From assembly GCF_030272615.1 (NCBI RefSeq), contig NC_081408.1:617270476-617334475 (forward strand): a DNA stretch of 64,000 bases. Direction: 5' to 3'. Below are positions 24,864-37,800 of this stretch, piece by piece; within the stretch, counting starts at the first letter, position 1, and each line of letters starts with the position of its first letter. Below the pieces are notes generated by a model, which saw only the letters and a list, made by a program, of their open reading frames with translations, was not told the DNA's origin and ran no database searches. Source of the DNA: Cryptomeria japonica. Taxonomy: Eukaryota > Streptophyta > Pinopsida > Cupressales > Cupressaceae. A program made the translations under genes and the position numbers.

Positions 24864-25337
24864 TGTTGAAATGTGGTGACTGATCAGCAAAGTACTGTAC
24901 ACTTAGCACGTATCCTTGCCGAGGTCTAGGGCTAGCCGGGCCCCGGGTGGGGGTTTGGGGGCGACAGCCCCCAAAGTGGGCGAAGCCCACTACAAGGGTT
25001 CAGGGGCGGTAGCCCTCGAGAAAATTTTTTTTGCCATTTTTTGTTGATGAAAACCGACATTGTAATAAAACCCTAAAAAGGTTGACTTTGTTTGTTGCCC
25101 TAAAAATGCATGTTATAAGCGGCTGGGATGCTTAAGGCATTGTAATGTTGATGTACTATTTTTGCTAGATAATAAGAAAGATTGGACGACTGTGTATGGT
25201 GGACGTAACCCATTTTGGGTGAACCACGTTAAATCTCTGTGTTATCTGTGTCCTATTTTATTTCTTTATCTTTTGTATTTAAATCTGCATATAATTGTTA
25301 GTTCATATTTGCTTCAGATCTTCTTGAAACCGTAACA
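24864..25337 (+). repeat. E5 left (5') LTR
   Basis: 474 bases. It contains a GC-rich segment at about 24918-25020 that is missing from the right LTR. Confidence 0.9.
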
Positions 25338-25339
25338 AT

Positions 25340-25351
25340 TGGTATCAGAGC
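25340..25351 (+). other. E5 primer-binding site
   Basis: TGGTATCAGAGC, complementary to the initiator-Met tRNA end, lies two bases after the LTR. Confidence 0.9.
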
Positions 25352-25397
25352 AAGGTTTTTTGTAAATTGGTAGGACTTTCAGATTTGAGTGGAAGAA

Positions 25398-28300
25398 ATG
25401 GAGGATTCCAAATTCAAGGTCGAAAAGTTTAACGGCCAGAATTATCAGTTATGGAAAATGAAGATGGAGGATTGCCTGTATCAAAAGGATTTGTGGTAGC
25501 CATTAGAAGGAAAGACAAAGAAAGCAACCACAATGTCAGATGAAGAATGGGACATTTTAGATAGAAAGGCACTGGGATCCATTCGATTGTGCATTGCACT
25601 GTCTGTAGCTTTCTATATAACAGAAGCAAAAATGGTTGTAGATTTTATGTCAACATTGGCTAAGCTGTATGAGAAACCCTTGGCTTCGAATAAGGTATTT
25701 CTTATGAAGCGTTTGTTTAATTTGAAAATGAGTGAGGGGGGATCTGTAGCGGAGCACTTAAATGAATTTAATACAATTACCAGTCAATTGTCTTTGGTAA
25801 AAATTACCTTTGCAGAAGAGGTTAGGGCTCTCTTGAATTTATGTTCTTTGCTAGAAAGCTGGAATAGCTTGGTTATGGCTGTAAGTAACTCCGTCTCTAG
25901 TAAAAATACTTTGGTATTTGATGATATTGTTGGTGTTATCCTAAGCGAGAAAATGCGAAGGAAAAGCACAGGTGAAACTCCAACATCATCGGGTAGTGTT
26001 TTGAATGTGGAGAACAGAGGAAGATCAAAGGAAAGAGGAAAAGGCCCTTGGAATGAGAAGTCATGAGGGAAGTCAAATAAATGATGCTCTCAATCTAGAG
26101 GAAAGAAAGATTGCTGGTACTACGGAAAGCCTGGTCTAAAGAAAGATTGTTGGTCTCGAAAAAATAAAGAAGGAGACAAAAATGAAAATGATAGTAAGGA
26201 AGCTAATATTGCAAGTAATACTTTACAAGATACTTTAATCTTATATTTGGATAATGTTAATAATTCTTGGGTAATAGATTCTGGGGCTTTATTTCATGCT
26301 ACACCCCATAGAAAATATTTTCTAGATTATGTTCAATGTGATTTTGGATTGGTATATTTGGGTGATGATGAGCCCTATCAAATTGTTAGAAAAGGAAAGA
26401 TAAAGATCAAGTTGCAGAATGGTAATGACTGGTTTCTGTAGGAGGTAAGACATGTTCCTAACTTAAGAAGAAATTTAATTTCTGCAGGGCAACTAGGTAG
26501 TGAAGGTTGCATAGTTACCTTCTCAGACAGTATCTGGAAGGTTAGTAAAGGATCATTAGTAGTAGCTAAAGGTGTGAAGGGAGGCACATTATATTTGTGT
26601 ACTGGTAACACTTACTCTACCTTAGCTGCTACAGATAAAGCTACTATAGGGACAACAACAATAGATGTTGCAAGAACAGATTCGATAATGTGACACCATA
26701 GGCTTGGGCACATGAGTGAGAAAGGGATGAAAATCCTTCACTCCAAAAATCTATTGCCAGGACTAAAGAAGATTGATTTAGAGTTATGTGAAAACTATTT
26801 TTATGGCAAACAGAAAAGAGTCAGATTTTCCAAGGTTGGGAAAGAGAAGAAGAGTGAGAAGTTAGAGCTTGTGCATTCAGATGTATGGGGATTGGCTCAG
26901 GTATCATCTCTTGGTGACTCTTGTTATTATGTTATTTTTATTGATGAATCAACCAGAAAAACATGGGTATATTTCCTAAAGCAAAAATCAGATGTTTTTT
27001 AAACTTTTAAGAAATGGAAAGCTTTGGTTGAGAATGATACAGGAAAAAGGTTGAAGTGTCTCAGATTGGATAATGGAGGTGAGTATTGCAGCAAGGTATT
27101 TAAATATTACTGCTCCTTAAATGGGATTAGAAAGCAGAAGACAATTCCAGGAACTCCACAGGAAAATGGTGTGTCAGAGAGAATGAATAGGACTATCATG
27201 GAACGTGCGAGGAGCATGAGATTGCATGCTGGATTGCCCTTACATTTTTGGGCAGATGTTGTACATACTGCAATCTATTTGATAAATAGAGGACCTTCAA
27301 CCCCTTTGGATGGTGGTATTCTAGAGGAGGCATGGATTGGTAAAAAGCTAAATTATTCTTTTCTAAAAACCTTTGGTTGTGAAGCTTTTGTCCATGTTGA
27401 TAAAGAAAACAAAATCAAGCTTGATGCTAAATCTCATAAATGTACCTTCATTGGATATGGGATAGATGAATATGGCTATCAGTTATGAGATTTTGAAAAT
27501 AAGAAAATAACTAGAAGTAGAGATGTTATATTCAATGAGAAGGTTATGTATAAAAAACAGATGTAGGAAAAGAAGCATGAATAGGAGAAGCAAGAATATG
27601 TGGTGTTGGATGAGATTCCTGAAAATGAAATGCCACAGGTACCTGATGCTCAGCAACAACAGAATATCCCACAAACTCTTGCAAGTGTTAGATGTTCTAC
27701 GAGGTCAAGTAGACCCCCTGAAAGATTTTCTCCTTCTTTGTATTCTATATTATTAATTGATTCTAGTGAACTAGAAGAATATGAAGAAGCAATGTAGGTG
27801 GATGCCAAACAATAGTGGGAGCTAGGCATGAAAGAGGAGATGGACTCCTTGATGAAAAATAAGACTTGGGACTTAGTCCCATTACCTGCAAAAAAAAGAG
27901 CCTTGCCTAACAAATGGGTTTATCGGCTGAAGGAGGAGGAAGGATGTCAGAAAAGATATAAGGCCAAACTTGTGGTAAAAGGTTTTGCACAGAAAAAGGG
28001 TATAGATTATGATGAAATATTTTCTCCAGTTGTAAAAATGACTTCAATTAGAACTGTACTTAGTCTTGTGGTTGTAGATGATTTACATCTTGAACAATTA
28101 GATGTGAAAACAACTTTTCTCCATGGAGATTTGGAGGAGGAAATTTACATGTTGCAACCACAGGGATATGAGGTCAAAGGTAAGGAGAACTTGGTGTGCA
28201 GGTTGAAGAAAGGTTTGTATGGCCTAAAGCAAGCACCCCGACAATGGTATTTAAAATTTGATAGTTTCATGGCTGAACATGGTTATCATAGATGTCATTT

Positions 28301-29321
28301 TGATCATTGTGTATATTTTAAGAGATTTGATAATGGCAGTTATATTATCCCGTTGCTTTATGTTGATGACATGCTTGTTGCTAGGTCTAACATGCAACAT
28401 ATAAATGATCTTAAACAGAAATTAGCTAGGTCATTTGCTATGAAGGATTTGGATGTAGCTAAGCAAATTCTCGGTATGAGGATTACACGGGATAGGAAAA
28501 ATAGAACCTTGAATTTATCCCAAAGCGAGTATATGAAGAAGGTGTTGAAAAGATTTAACATGCAGGATGCAAAAGTAGTTAGTACACCTTTGGCTGGTCA
28601 TTTCAAATTGACTAAGGAGATGTGCTCAAAGGCATAGGAAGAGGTTAATAAAATGTCTAACATCCCGTATTCATCAGTTGTTGGCAGTCTGATGTATGCA
28701 ATGGTATGCACAAGGCCAGATATTACACATGCAGTGGGAGTTGTGAGCAGGTTTATGAGTAATCCGGGTATGGAACATTGGAATGCTGTGAAATGGATTC
28801 TTTGGTATTTGAAAGGAACTACTACGAAGGCATTATGTTTCAAAGGATCTAATGCTGCTCTAAGTGGATTTGTTGACTCTGATCTAGTGGGTGATATTGA
28901 TTCACGGAGGAGTACTACAGGGTATGTTTTTACTATAGGGGGAACTACAGTCAGTTAGATTTCTAGGTTGCAAAAGGTTGTTGCACTTTCAACCACTAAA
29001 GTTGAGTATGTTGCTGCTACAGAAGCCAACAAGGAGATGATTTGGTTACAATGTTTTCTTGAGGAATTGGGTCAAACACAGGAGGATCGCCCATTGTATA
29101 CTGATAGCCAGAGTGTCATTCATCTTGCGAAGAACTCTGCTTTTCATTCAAGGACAAAGCACATTCAGCTCAGGTACCACTTTATCCAGACTATTTTGGA
29201 GGAGGGTCAGTTACGGCTTGCGAAGATTCACACAAGTGAGAATCCTACCGATACGTTCGCAAAGGCAGTTCCACAGGAGAGGTTGATTTCTTCATCAGTT
29301 TCTATTGGTCTTCTTGATTGA
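25398..29321 (+). pseudogene. E5 copia polyprotein with 13 stops, no frameshift
   Basis: One frame from ATG at 25398 to TGA at 29319, about 1,307 codons, a normal length for the clade. Premature stops are at 25497, 26064, 26082, 26439, 26691, 27000, 27486, 27564, 27582, 27795, 27813, 28635 and 28956. Domains: gag to about 26060; a damaged zinc knuckle near 26112 (second Cys is Tyr and His is lost); protease VIDSGALFHAT near 26270; integrase with HHRLGHM, HSDVWG, LDNGGEY and PQENGVSER; RT with YVDD at 28359-28370; RNase H with ALSTTKVEYVA and YTDSQS. The integrase CX2C second Cys is also Tyr. Many stops fall at expected Trp or Gln residues. Confidence 0.93.
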
Positions 29322-29399
29322 TAATTGTGGAATGTATACCAGTCGATTCCTAGTGTTTTTTCTAGCGGATGTTGCATGTACAGTGGTGTCGTGTAGTTT

Positions 29400-29461
29400 C
29401 AGTCTCCAAGTGGGAGATTGTTCGGTGTGGAGCCTAATCAGTCTCCAAGTGGGAGATTGTT
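29400..29461 (+). repeat. Duplicated polypurine-tract block of E5
   Basis: The phrase around TCTCCAAGTGGGAGATTGTT occurs twice, at 29400-29422 and 29439-29461. The second copy directly abuts the right LTR, so AAGTGGGAGA there is the functional tract. Confidence 0.85.
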
Positions 29462-29836
29462 GAAATGTGGTGATTGATCAGCAAAGTAATATACATTCAG
29501 CACGTATCCTTGCTGGGAGAAAAAAATTTTTGCCATTTTTTGTTGATGAAAATTGACATTGTAATAAAACCCTAAAAAGGCCAACTTTGTTTGTTGCCCT
29601 AAAAATGCATGTTATAAGCGGTTGGGATGCTTAAGGCATTATAATGTTGATGTACTATTTTTGCTGGATAATAAGAAAGATTGGACGGTTGTGTATGGTG
29701 GACGTAACCCATTTTGGGTGAATCACGTTAAATCTTTGTGTTATCTGTGTCCTATTTTATTTCTTTATCTTTTGTATTTAAATCTGCATATAATTGTTAG
29801 TTCATATTTGCTTCGGATCTGCTTGAAACCCTAACA
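29458..29836 (+). repeat. E5 right (3') LTR
   Basis: 379 bases. It matches the left LTR with mainly transition differences, and lacks about 100 GC-rich bases. Confidence 0.9.
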
Positions 29837-32546
29837 GGTGGATGCATGGAAACTTGCTAGAATGTTTGTAAATGGCTTAAATCCATTGTAGGATGCCATT
29901 TGAGTTATTTTTAAGGCCTTGAGAGCCTTGGAGTGTGTTTTTGCACTCATAGGTAAAAGTTGTCAAAATTGTTATGACAACTTTTGCATTTTTAGGCAAA
30001 AGTTATCCATGAAGGAAATGGCATTGGAAGTTGGTTGGAAAAAAATTGAAATTGTGTATAAAACCTTCTAAACATCTCCAATATGAGGTTAATCAACTTT
30101 TGGTTTGCATTTCATTCATTTGCCAAGGGTTTCCTATGCTTTTTCTCACGTTTGGACTATTTTTTCTTTGAATTTATGATTTTGTATGACCTGTATAGTC
30201 TGTTACAGTGCTCATAGTAGCATAGGAAGTTATCAATTTGTTTTACCTTTCCAACAAGTATAATATGAAGGTCTGAAGTGCTTTGAAACAAAAGTTATCA
30301 CTATTATTGTGAAAGTTGCTCACAAACCCTTGAAATTTGGGGTTTTGATTGTAAAAATGTATTTTACCTGAGCATCCATGAATGGCACAAGTTGAAATCC
30401 ATTGGATGGCTTGGGTAGGCTCTATAAATAGGTTTAGAGTAGGCATTTTGTGTTTTTGCAGGCGACAAGGAGGAGAATGGGTGAGATGAACAACACACAA
30501 GCTTGTAGCTAGTGTGTGGGGGCAGCAGAGATTGCTCATTTTCAGAGCCATGGAGAACTGATACCTTAGCAACCCATAGTGTTTTGGAAAGTTCTATGGG
30601 TTTAAAAAAAGTATCAAAGATTTTTCTAGTTGTAGATTTTGACTGGTGAAGAGTTTGGAGCACATCTTCCAAAACTGCCTGGAAGCCCTAAACCTCTTTA
30701 AAATAGCTCATTTTGAGTTACCCTAGTTGTACGACAAACCCAGATGGGAAAATTTGTGATATTTTTTCACATCAAAATGGGTATCTGAATATGTAAGAAT
30801 ATCTGGGGGTTGTTAGGAAATGTTTGGGGAAAATACCAAAAAATAGTCCTCGAAGGGCTAGTCATTTAGGCCTAATAGCAGCCGGTAGAAGCAAGTTGAA
30901 AGCCTAGGGTTTGGGAGGAAGGTGAGGACCTTTATAATGAATAAAATTACCTTGAAAATACTTGCAAAAAATAACCACAAATTTTAAACATGGTTAGAGT
31001 GAAGATCCTTGGCGGAGGTCTTTGGAGCCTAGCTGGAGCCTAGGTGGAGTTTTGGGAAACTAGTAGGAGACCATCTGAAAATCAGAGATTTGGGTCAAAA
31101 CCAACAAGAAACCTCAAGAGGCTATACCTAGGAGGAAATCCAATATATTTTAGGCCTTGGAGGAGATTGAGTAGAAGGGTGAGTTGAGGAGTTGGGGTGA
31201 GTAAGGGTGAATTGGAGAGCTAGGCACAAGATCTTTGCATCACCCGGGGTAAAGAGAAGACTCAAAGAGGGCCATGAGATAAGGAAACAAAGGCATAAAT
31301 GAGGATGACGTATCCACAAGGTTGAACAGATAGTGAACAAGGGTCGCGGGATAAGCAAAGAAAAGTAGAAAAAAGCAAAGGGCTTATCTCACAGGGTAAA
31401 AGTAGACCCACAATGATATTGTGGGATAAGAACTCAGTGCAGTTGATGGTCAAATACAACTAGTGAGATTTGGACCTAGGGTACCATGTTAGACATCTAC
31501 GGCCGTTGGATTTTCATAAAGGCCCGATGCAATGACCATGTTTTAATCTTGTGTTGGGCTTGTTGGGTGCTTGCATGGAGAGATGTTGCACGTACATCTT
31601 CACACAAATCTCTCAGATCAATGACAATCATTTTAATTCATGGTATTCATTGGGTTTTGAGTGCTCTATAGGAGGGTGGTTGTCGATCCAATGGCCAAGG
31701 ACATTTGGTGCTCAGTCGATGCCCATTTCAGACCCGATCTCGCTCCAACCACTAGATTTCAATGCCATAACTCCAACGGTGATCCCTACAGGATGATTTC
31801 ATATTCCACCATACCTTTTCAATGAAATACATAAAAAATTTATCCATACAAGTGTGCTCAACCATGCTTGTCAACGGAGATTACTTCACTAAGGAGTGGT
31901 TTTTCTCTTTACTAGGCTGAGAGACGCCTTCCTGAGGGTTTTATAATACGTTGTCAGATTTGTCAATCTAATCTTCTCCCCCCTCAAACATTTTGTAACC
32001 TAACCCTGGTTAGGGTTAGGGTTTTCATCAGTTGTAACCATCTCAGTTATGCCTGAACTATAAAGGCAAAATTGTAACATATTGTTTGAATCTTCTCCTT
32101 TTTCTTCTGCAGAACTCTTAATTTTTCTTTGCACTTGTAAAATTTTCCTTGCCTTCTCATGAATAAAATTAACTTGTTTTGCATGATTTCAATTCTTACA
32201 ACATGTGTAATATTTTACCTCTTTGTATGAATGTATTCTTCTTTATTTTCTTTAGTTGTAAGTGTTTGCATTGATCCCTCTATGGATGTTGACTATGAAT
32301 TGAACTCGGCTCCTCTATTTGTTTCATATATTTTAACTTTCACTTGCACTTAGGTGACAATTAGGATAAAAATCAGTGCATACCTAGGGTTGTTTTATTA
32401 ATGTTATGTGCAGTCATAAGCAGAGGAGATCATCATTTCAGTCTGGGTGAAAACCCCTTTTCCCTTCTTTCATGCATTCCCTTCTCTCTCTCCCTTTTCC
32501 TGAGAAACAATAGATTAGTTTTACCAAGTGTTGGGTTTGTCCAACA

Positions 32547-33764
32547 CTCTGCATTTTAGATTGAAGAGGAAGTTGGCATTCTCTACAGACTCAACCTCAC
32601 AACAACGCAAAGTCCCACACTTGAGAGGTTGATTCAATGTTTCACAAGGTTGATGATCAAGGTTTCTTGGGTCATCAAGGGTGCAAACTTTTGTGACAAC
32701 AATTTCCATCAATGAAAACACCAGATAACATGTGCAGTGTCTCTTGCTAGCAAAACATTCATATTTAAGCATTAAAAATGACATCCATGATCAAGATTTC
32801 ATGAAAACATCCTACATCCTACATGACAACACCAATTCTTGGGTGATGAATTTAAAGCAAGACTTATTAAGGTATAACATTTCAATTACAATAATTTCAA
32901 TTCAAATATAGACCCTTCCCTCAAAAGGAATACTTTATTCTTCCATTATATTTCAATTTTAATTTTAATTATAGGGTTAATTCCAAACCCAGGGTTTAAC
33001 TTAGGCAAACCCCTATCCACAACAACTTTTCTCTTCTTTTTTTATGCATGTGATAGGTTTAAAAGCTATAAATCTAGAATTAGGTAGAGTAGATAGAGAC
33101 AATCAAATCTAGCTTTTATAGGCACAAAAAGAAAAGGATAGGGTCAAACCACACTCCTTTGTTATATAAATTTATCATGAAGCTTTAGGAATACATTCTA
33201 AGAAAAATTTTAGTTTTGGAATGATAAAGTTCATCTGGATTTGATATTCAAAGGATAGGGTCATTCAGAGCTCCATTGAATTTATTTTTAGGCTCAGATT
33301 ATAGTCACAAGTTCTATTCATCTTCCTCATCTCAGATGTGTACTTACAGCTTCATACTAAATCTAAAAATATATGTTCATGTTCATTTACATCAATCTTC
33401 CATGTTTAGTTCTAGATCTATCTTACAACTTTCATATTTTTAGTATCCAATTCAACCCTCACTAAGGAAACCATCTCATGTCAATCAACATCCACCCCTT
33501 AGAGGTGAATCTATTAAATTCATCATTAATCTCCTTCTAAATTCAAGGATCACATGAAATGGGTTTATACCTTGTTTACATAGCTAAACTAGTGGATTCC
33601 CTATTTCACCACCTTACAGATAGGATCCTATGCATGGGGACTTGATCGTTCCTAAAACTTAGTTTCATCCTATCCTTAACTTATCTTGTTCTTAGATAAT
33701 CTATCTATTAATCTCTACTTAACCATGAGTATGAGCATGAGTTCATTCTCTCACTTAGAGGGGG
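32547..33764. other. Non-coding stretch, nothing recognised
   Basis: AT-rich sequence between the end of the E3 LTR and the left arm of the inverted repeat. Only short frames are present and no motif was seen. Confidence 0.4.
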
Positions 33765-34836
33765 CCAAATATTATGTCTTAAATTGTAACCCTTTAAATT
33801 TCATGCTGGTTTTTGCCCCTTTCTTTAGTATGCTTTCTCCTATGTCATTTAAAGGTTATTTAGGGTTCTATCCTATTTTAAATTTCACGACACTATATTC
33901 CCCACTTAAATGTCATTAATCCACAAGACATTTCCAAATCCAATATTAGGACCCAATTATCTTCCTTCCCACAAAAAGTGGGGCCTATTTTATCAAATCA
34001 CTATCAATTACCCATAGTGACCAATGCTTTTTGGCTAAAATTCTAGGATATTAACATGTTGGCCTTAACATTGCAAAATCTAGTCTCAATTTGTTGAGAT
34101 AACCATTGTAAGTTATCCTAAATACAAAAAATACCTTGAGAACCCTATATAATACATCATATCTCAATCATTTTGAACATCTTACATAAGATATGATTCC
34201 AATGCAAGAGCAAATACTCTTCATTTAAGAGTATATCTGAATAAAAGGAATAGAAAGCTACAAATTTTATCTTCAAGTATGTTTTCATGATGGATTTTTT
34301 TATGGTTTATCATGTTATTGCATCAACACTTGGAGGATTTATCTAAAAAAAATTGCATCATCAATCAAAATTATAATCATTTCACTTCAATATAATGATG
34401 CAAAAATGGGTGTTCACTAGTCTAAACATGAAAACTAGGAATCAACCCCATTCATATCAAAATTCATTAGAGAATAACCAATTAGGACCAACTTCAATCC
34501 CTTAGGAGAACTAGACACTTGATTCATTATCATTTTTTGGATTTGATTGATTGGATATGATTAGAGATTTAAAATGCAAGCACTAGGCTAAATGATGCGA
34601 AATTGACAATAATCAACATAAATAGACAATTGAAGAACCAAGAGTCATCTGACATGTACAGAACTAGAAATGATATGTAGAGAAGAACTTGTGTCTAAAA
34701 TTGGGGCTCAAAATTTTTGGTCACTATTGATAGGTGCCCTATTCTTGATAGGTGCCCTGGTGCAAATAGGGGTCAAAACTAGCCTCAAGATCCTTTAACT
34801 TACTTCTAGTAAAATTACCTAGACTATGGTGCCAAG
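33765..34836 (+). repeat. Left arm of large inverted repeat
   Basis: By eye it aligns with the reverse complement of 48951-49640 at roughly 75-85 percent. Shared blocks are around 'gttctatcctattttaaatttca', 'ccatagtgaccaatgctttttggctaaaatt', 'gcaaatactcttcat' and 'atcatgttattgcat'. The arm has about 300 extra bases near 34420-34810. Its inner tip ACCTAGACTATGGTG (34817-34831) pairs with CACCATAAACTAGGT at 48956. Confidence 0.75.
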
Positions 34837-37800
34837 TGTTGTTCACCAAAAATGATAACCCAACAACACCTGCAATCCTTCTATGAAATGGCCAATTTAA
34901 GTCTACAAAACACATCAGGGCTTGGACAACATAACATAGGACCCTAATTGATCCTCCTGCACTTCAGGTTCTGCTAGACCTAGAGGGGGACACCCTTTGA
35001 TGCTTTGAATACAATGATTACAAACACACAACTGCATCAAATATAGGCAGATAGATCATTTCACATGCTCAACAAGTTAGGAAACACTACAGATTGGCTA
35101 GATCTGTACAAACAATAAGATGAAATAGAGCTTGGAAAGAATGGAACACTAACCCCTAAAACATCAAGGGAAATAGATTTGTCTTTTAAAATATATTGCT
35201 CTGAGAACATCCACAAAATTGTGAGACCAGTGCCTTATCTAAGGGCAACAGAGTCATATATCAAACTATAAATGATAGCATATACTGCAAACCCATCTTC
35301 ATTATTAATATCCCTGCATTAATGCCTTACAAAAATGCATTACCTAGCTCCTTCACAAAACCATCAGATCTGCAAAAATGTATATCCCATTATCTATGAT
35401 GTATTATAGAATTTAAATTCCTCCTTGAAGAATGCTTGCAAACAATCACTACAACCTCTTTGAAATTGATAAACTTCAAACCTCTTGAAGGCCTTCAATT
35501 TATAACAACAAGAAATACATCCAGAGACAAATTCTGTGTGAATTCGTGCATGCCTTACATACACAAGAACCTGCAGTAAAACATCTACAGCAAGAAAGAA
35601 CTCTATTACTCAAAAGAAAAACCCTGCCCTATACAATATGGAAGAGAACTCAGAATTGGAAGCCATGAAAATATGGAGCCATTCTCCAAATTTCTGGAAC
35701 CCTTCCAACTAAGAAGAATTGGGAATAAGAAGAGGGAAAAAAGAAAGTCTCCATATCACGCTACCATGTGTCCCTCTTTCTAACTAAATTTCATTCCCGA
35801 CCAAACTTCTCCCAAAATATCTATTCTTTGTCAAAATTGACTGCATAATTGGATTCCTCAATCCAAGAGCTTTCCGGAAACATCTAATACTTCACGTTTT
35901 GGCCAAAAATTCAGCCCTGAGCGAATTAATTCCTCATGTGTGCACATCATTTAAATTTTCCATTTTTTTATATAGTCTAAACTATATGTTTATTATGCAT
36001 TTAACTTTGATTTTTGGCCCTTTTGTGCTCTGATGCTTTGCCATGTGGTGGCCTCTGATTGGTTCGCAGGGTCTACTAGGCACCACCTCAACTGACACCT
36101 CATCACCGCCACGTGTCCGCTTGCTTGTTTGTCCACCTGTATGCCACGTGTGTGCCACATCACTGCCACTGGGATAGGACCCGCCTATTGGACCTCTGAC
36201 TGGACCTGCCACCTGAGCGCCACCTGGCTTTCGCCATTTCGCAGACAGTAACTGGTGTGCAACTTCACCTCACGAAACCACGCGCACTGTCGATCATCTC
36301 GGACTTACACCATCTTTAACTTCTACATTTTTGCCCTAGGCTTTTCGCCATTTCGCAGCCTCTAATGTTCGTGCATCTCGCCTTCGCGAAGTCACGCGAG
36401 CCATCCGATCTTTGGAACCTGCAAGGTCTTTATCTCTTTTCACTATTTCACAAGGTTTAATTGGCGAGCATCTTTGGCCTACGAATCAACACGCTTCGTC
36501 GGATCCTCCGCGACCTGCTCACTGGTTAAGCCGACCCTGCTCTACAAAATTCGACCTCTTGCCTCGAGAAGCGTGCCTATGTGGGGTCCACCTATCACCA
36601 TCTATCACCTCCTAGTTGCCTTGGGATGCGCACCCATGCGTGTGGGGTCCTCTTTGGGCACTCAACAAGCACTGTCTGTCAAAAGCCTTGATGGCTTTGA
36701 CATATTAGATGTGTGGAGCTTTTGATATAAATATCGAAAAAGTTCATTTCCCAGCCAATGTGGGATAAATGACTTTGCCTGGGATTGTGCATTCTGGAGC
36801 TTTTCCTGAGTGTTTTAATGGCTGCCTTCCTTCTGAAACTTGAATGCCTCTATTTTCACACAGATGAGGATGCTCGTAGAAATTATGGAATGTTGGTTTT
36901 ACATCTGCTAACTTTATTTGCTTGAAATTTTGTGTTTTAATGTTGCCCCTTCTTCCACGCATGGAGGAGCTGGATGCATGGCATGGAGATTCTTGCTGAA
37001 GGAGGAAAACTAACTACAAACTGCATTGTTCCTGAGTTTAATTGTTTCCTTACCACATGCTCATACAGAGGATAGTTCTAGCAATTAATTTTCTTTGAGT
37101 TTCAAAGCCCTTTTCACATTTTCATTTGCATGTTTCATAAACCTCAACGTCCCACCCAACACCATGAGGGAAGAAAGGATGTTGTTGTTGTGTTTGATGA
37201 AGACTTTGAAAAGTCTTTCCTCCACCTTCTACACAGGAGTATTTGGCTCTGATTTTGCCCATGCATTGTTCCAAGTTCAATGGCTTTTGCCCATGCCATG
37301 CTGCCTACAATTCTTATCCACCACATAGAGGGAGAAGATGCTGGCAGAAGCATTTGTTTGAAATTTCATTGATTTCCATACAGCCACGTGAGCTACAACA
37401 AAGAGGGAATATGTTGGGGTTTTCATTTGATTTGTATATTGCACAAAACTCATCTCCCAACCACCACGTTCCAGCAGGGAAGGAAAACATGGCATTGAAC
37501 TCCAACCCAGCATTTGCCACACAGAGGAGTTGCCATGAACATTTCATTTTGCTGAAACTTGTTTTAAACTTCTTTTGCCAGCTAACACGTGAGAAAAAGG
37601 GGAGTGTGAATTGTTTGCATCTAACTGAAATTTTCTATAGTGTCTTTAATCACCATTCCAGCTTGCTTTCAAATACCACATAGGCATAGGAGAATGCTCT
37701 GGGAGGGCATATGAGGGAGGAGCTAGCACATTTTGCACTATACCATGTTTCAATGCCCCTTTCCAACAATCACGTGGGAGGGTTTTCATTCCTATGTTTC

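Larger units (their letters stand above)
24864..29836 (+). mobile_element. E5: Tnt1/Tork-like Ty1/copia element
   Basis: It begins TGTTGAAATG and ends CCCTAACA. Perfect 5-base duplications GGTGG lie at 24859-24863 and 29837-29841. Left LTR 24864-25337; right LTR 29458-29836. It has a Met-tRNA primer site, a single polyprotein frame and a purine tract. The domain order is protease, integrase, reverse transcriptase, RNase H, as in copia. Tork/Tnt1 placement rests on phrases such as IHLAKNSAFHSRTKHI. Confidence 0.93.
18298..31242 (+). mobile_element. E4: chromovirus-type Ty3/gypsy element, split by E5
   Basis: LTRs begin TGGTGCAGG and end TTGCATCA or CTGCATCA. Left LTR 18298-19936; right LTR 24650-31242, with E5 inserted inside it. 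Flanking bases CACGG (18293-18297) and CCCGG (31243-31247) look like a target duplication with one difference. Without E5 the element is about 8 kb. It encodes gag, protease, reverse transcriptase, RNase H, integrase and a C-terminal chromodomain, all degenerate. Confidence 0.9.
24650..31242 (+). repeat. E4 right (3') LTR, split by E5
   Basis: Pieces 24650-24863 and 29837-31242 align with 18298-19936. They include the shared 'ggcgacaaggaggagaatgg' block and the end 'aggcacaagatctttgcatca'. Confidence 0.88.
17809..32546 (+). mobile_element. E3: LTR split by E4
   Basis: The LTR begins TGTTGGCAATTTTTGTG at 17809 and ends with CCAACA at 32541-32546. E4 splits it, leaving pieces at 17809-18297 and from 31243. 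It aligns with E9 at 51712, sharing the start, the 'gtcgttagtagg' phrase and the run of GGGATAAG/CTTATCCC motifs. With the integrase remnant upstream it is most likely a 3' LTR of a gypsy element. Confidence 0.7.

Noticed and set aside
24932-24994. GC-rich part of the E5 LTR as a structural RNA gene
   Set aside because: It can form hairpins, but it is in an LTR and I see no tRNA, snRNA or similar consensus.
32004-32027. Telomere-like 'ggttagggttaggg'
   Set aside because: Only two to three degenerate units inside the E3 LTR, and not the plant TTTAGGG form. Too short for an interstitial telomere.
34817-34836. CCAAG at the E6 ends as part of the inverted repeat rather than a target duplication
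   Set aside because: The inverted counterpart of CCAAG would read CTTGG, but both sides carry CCAAG in direct orientation, as expected for a target duplication.
36412-37683. Several 60-146 codon frames in the E6 left LTR, repeated in the right LTR
   Set aside because: They lie in LTR sequence, differ in length between the two copies and have no recognisable domain.
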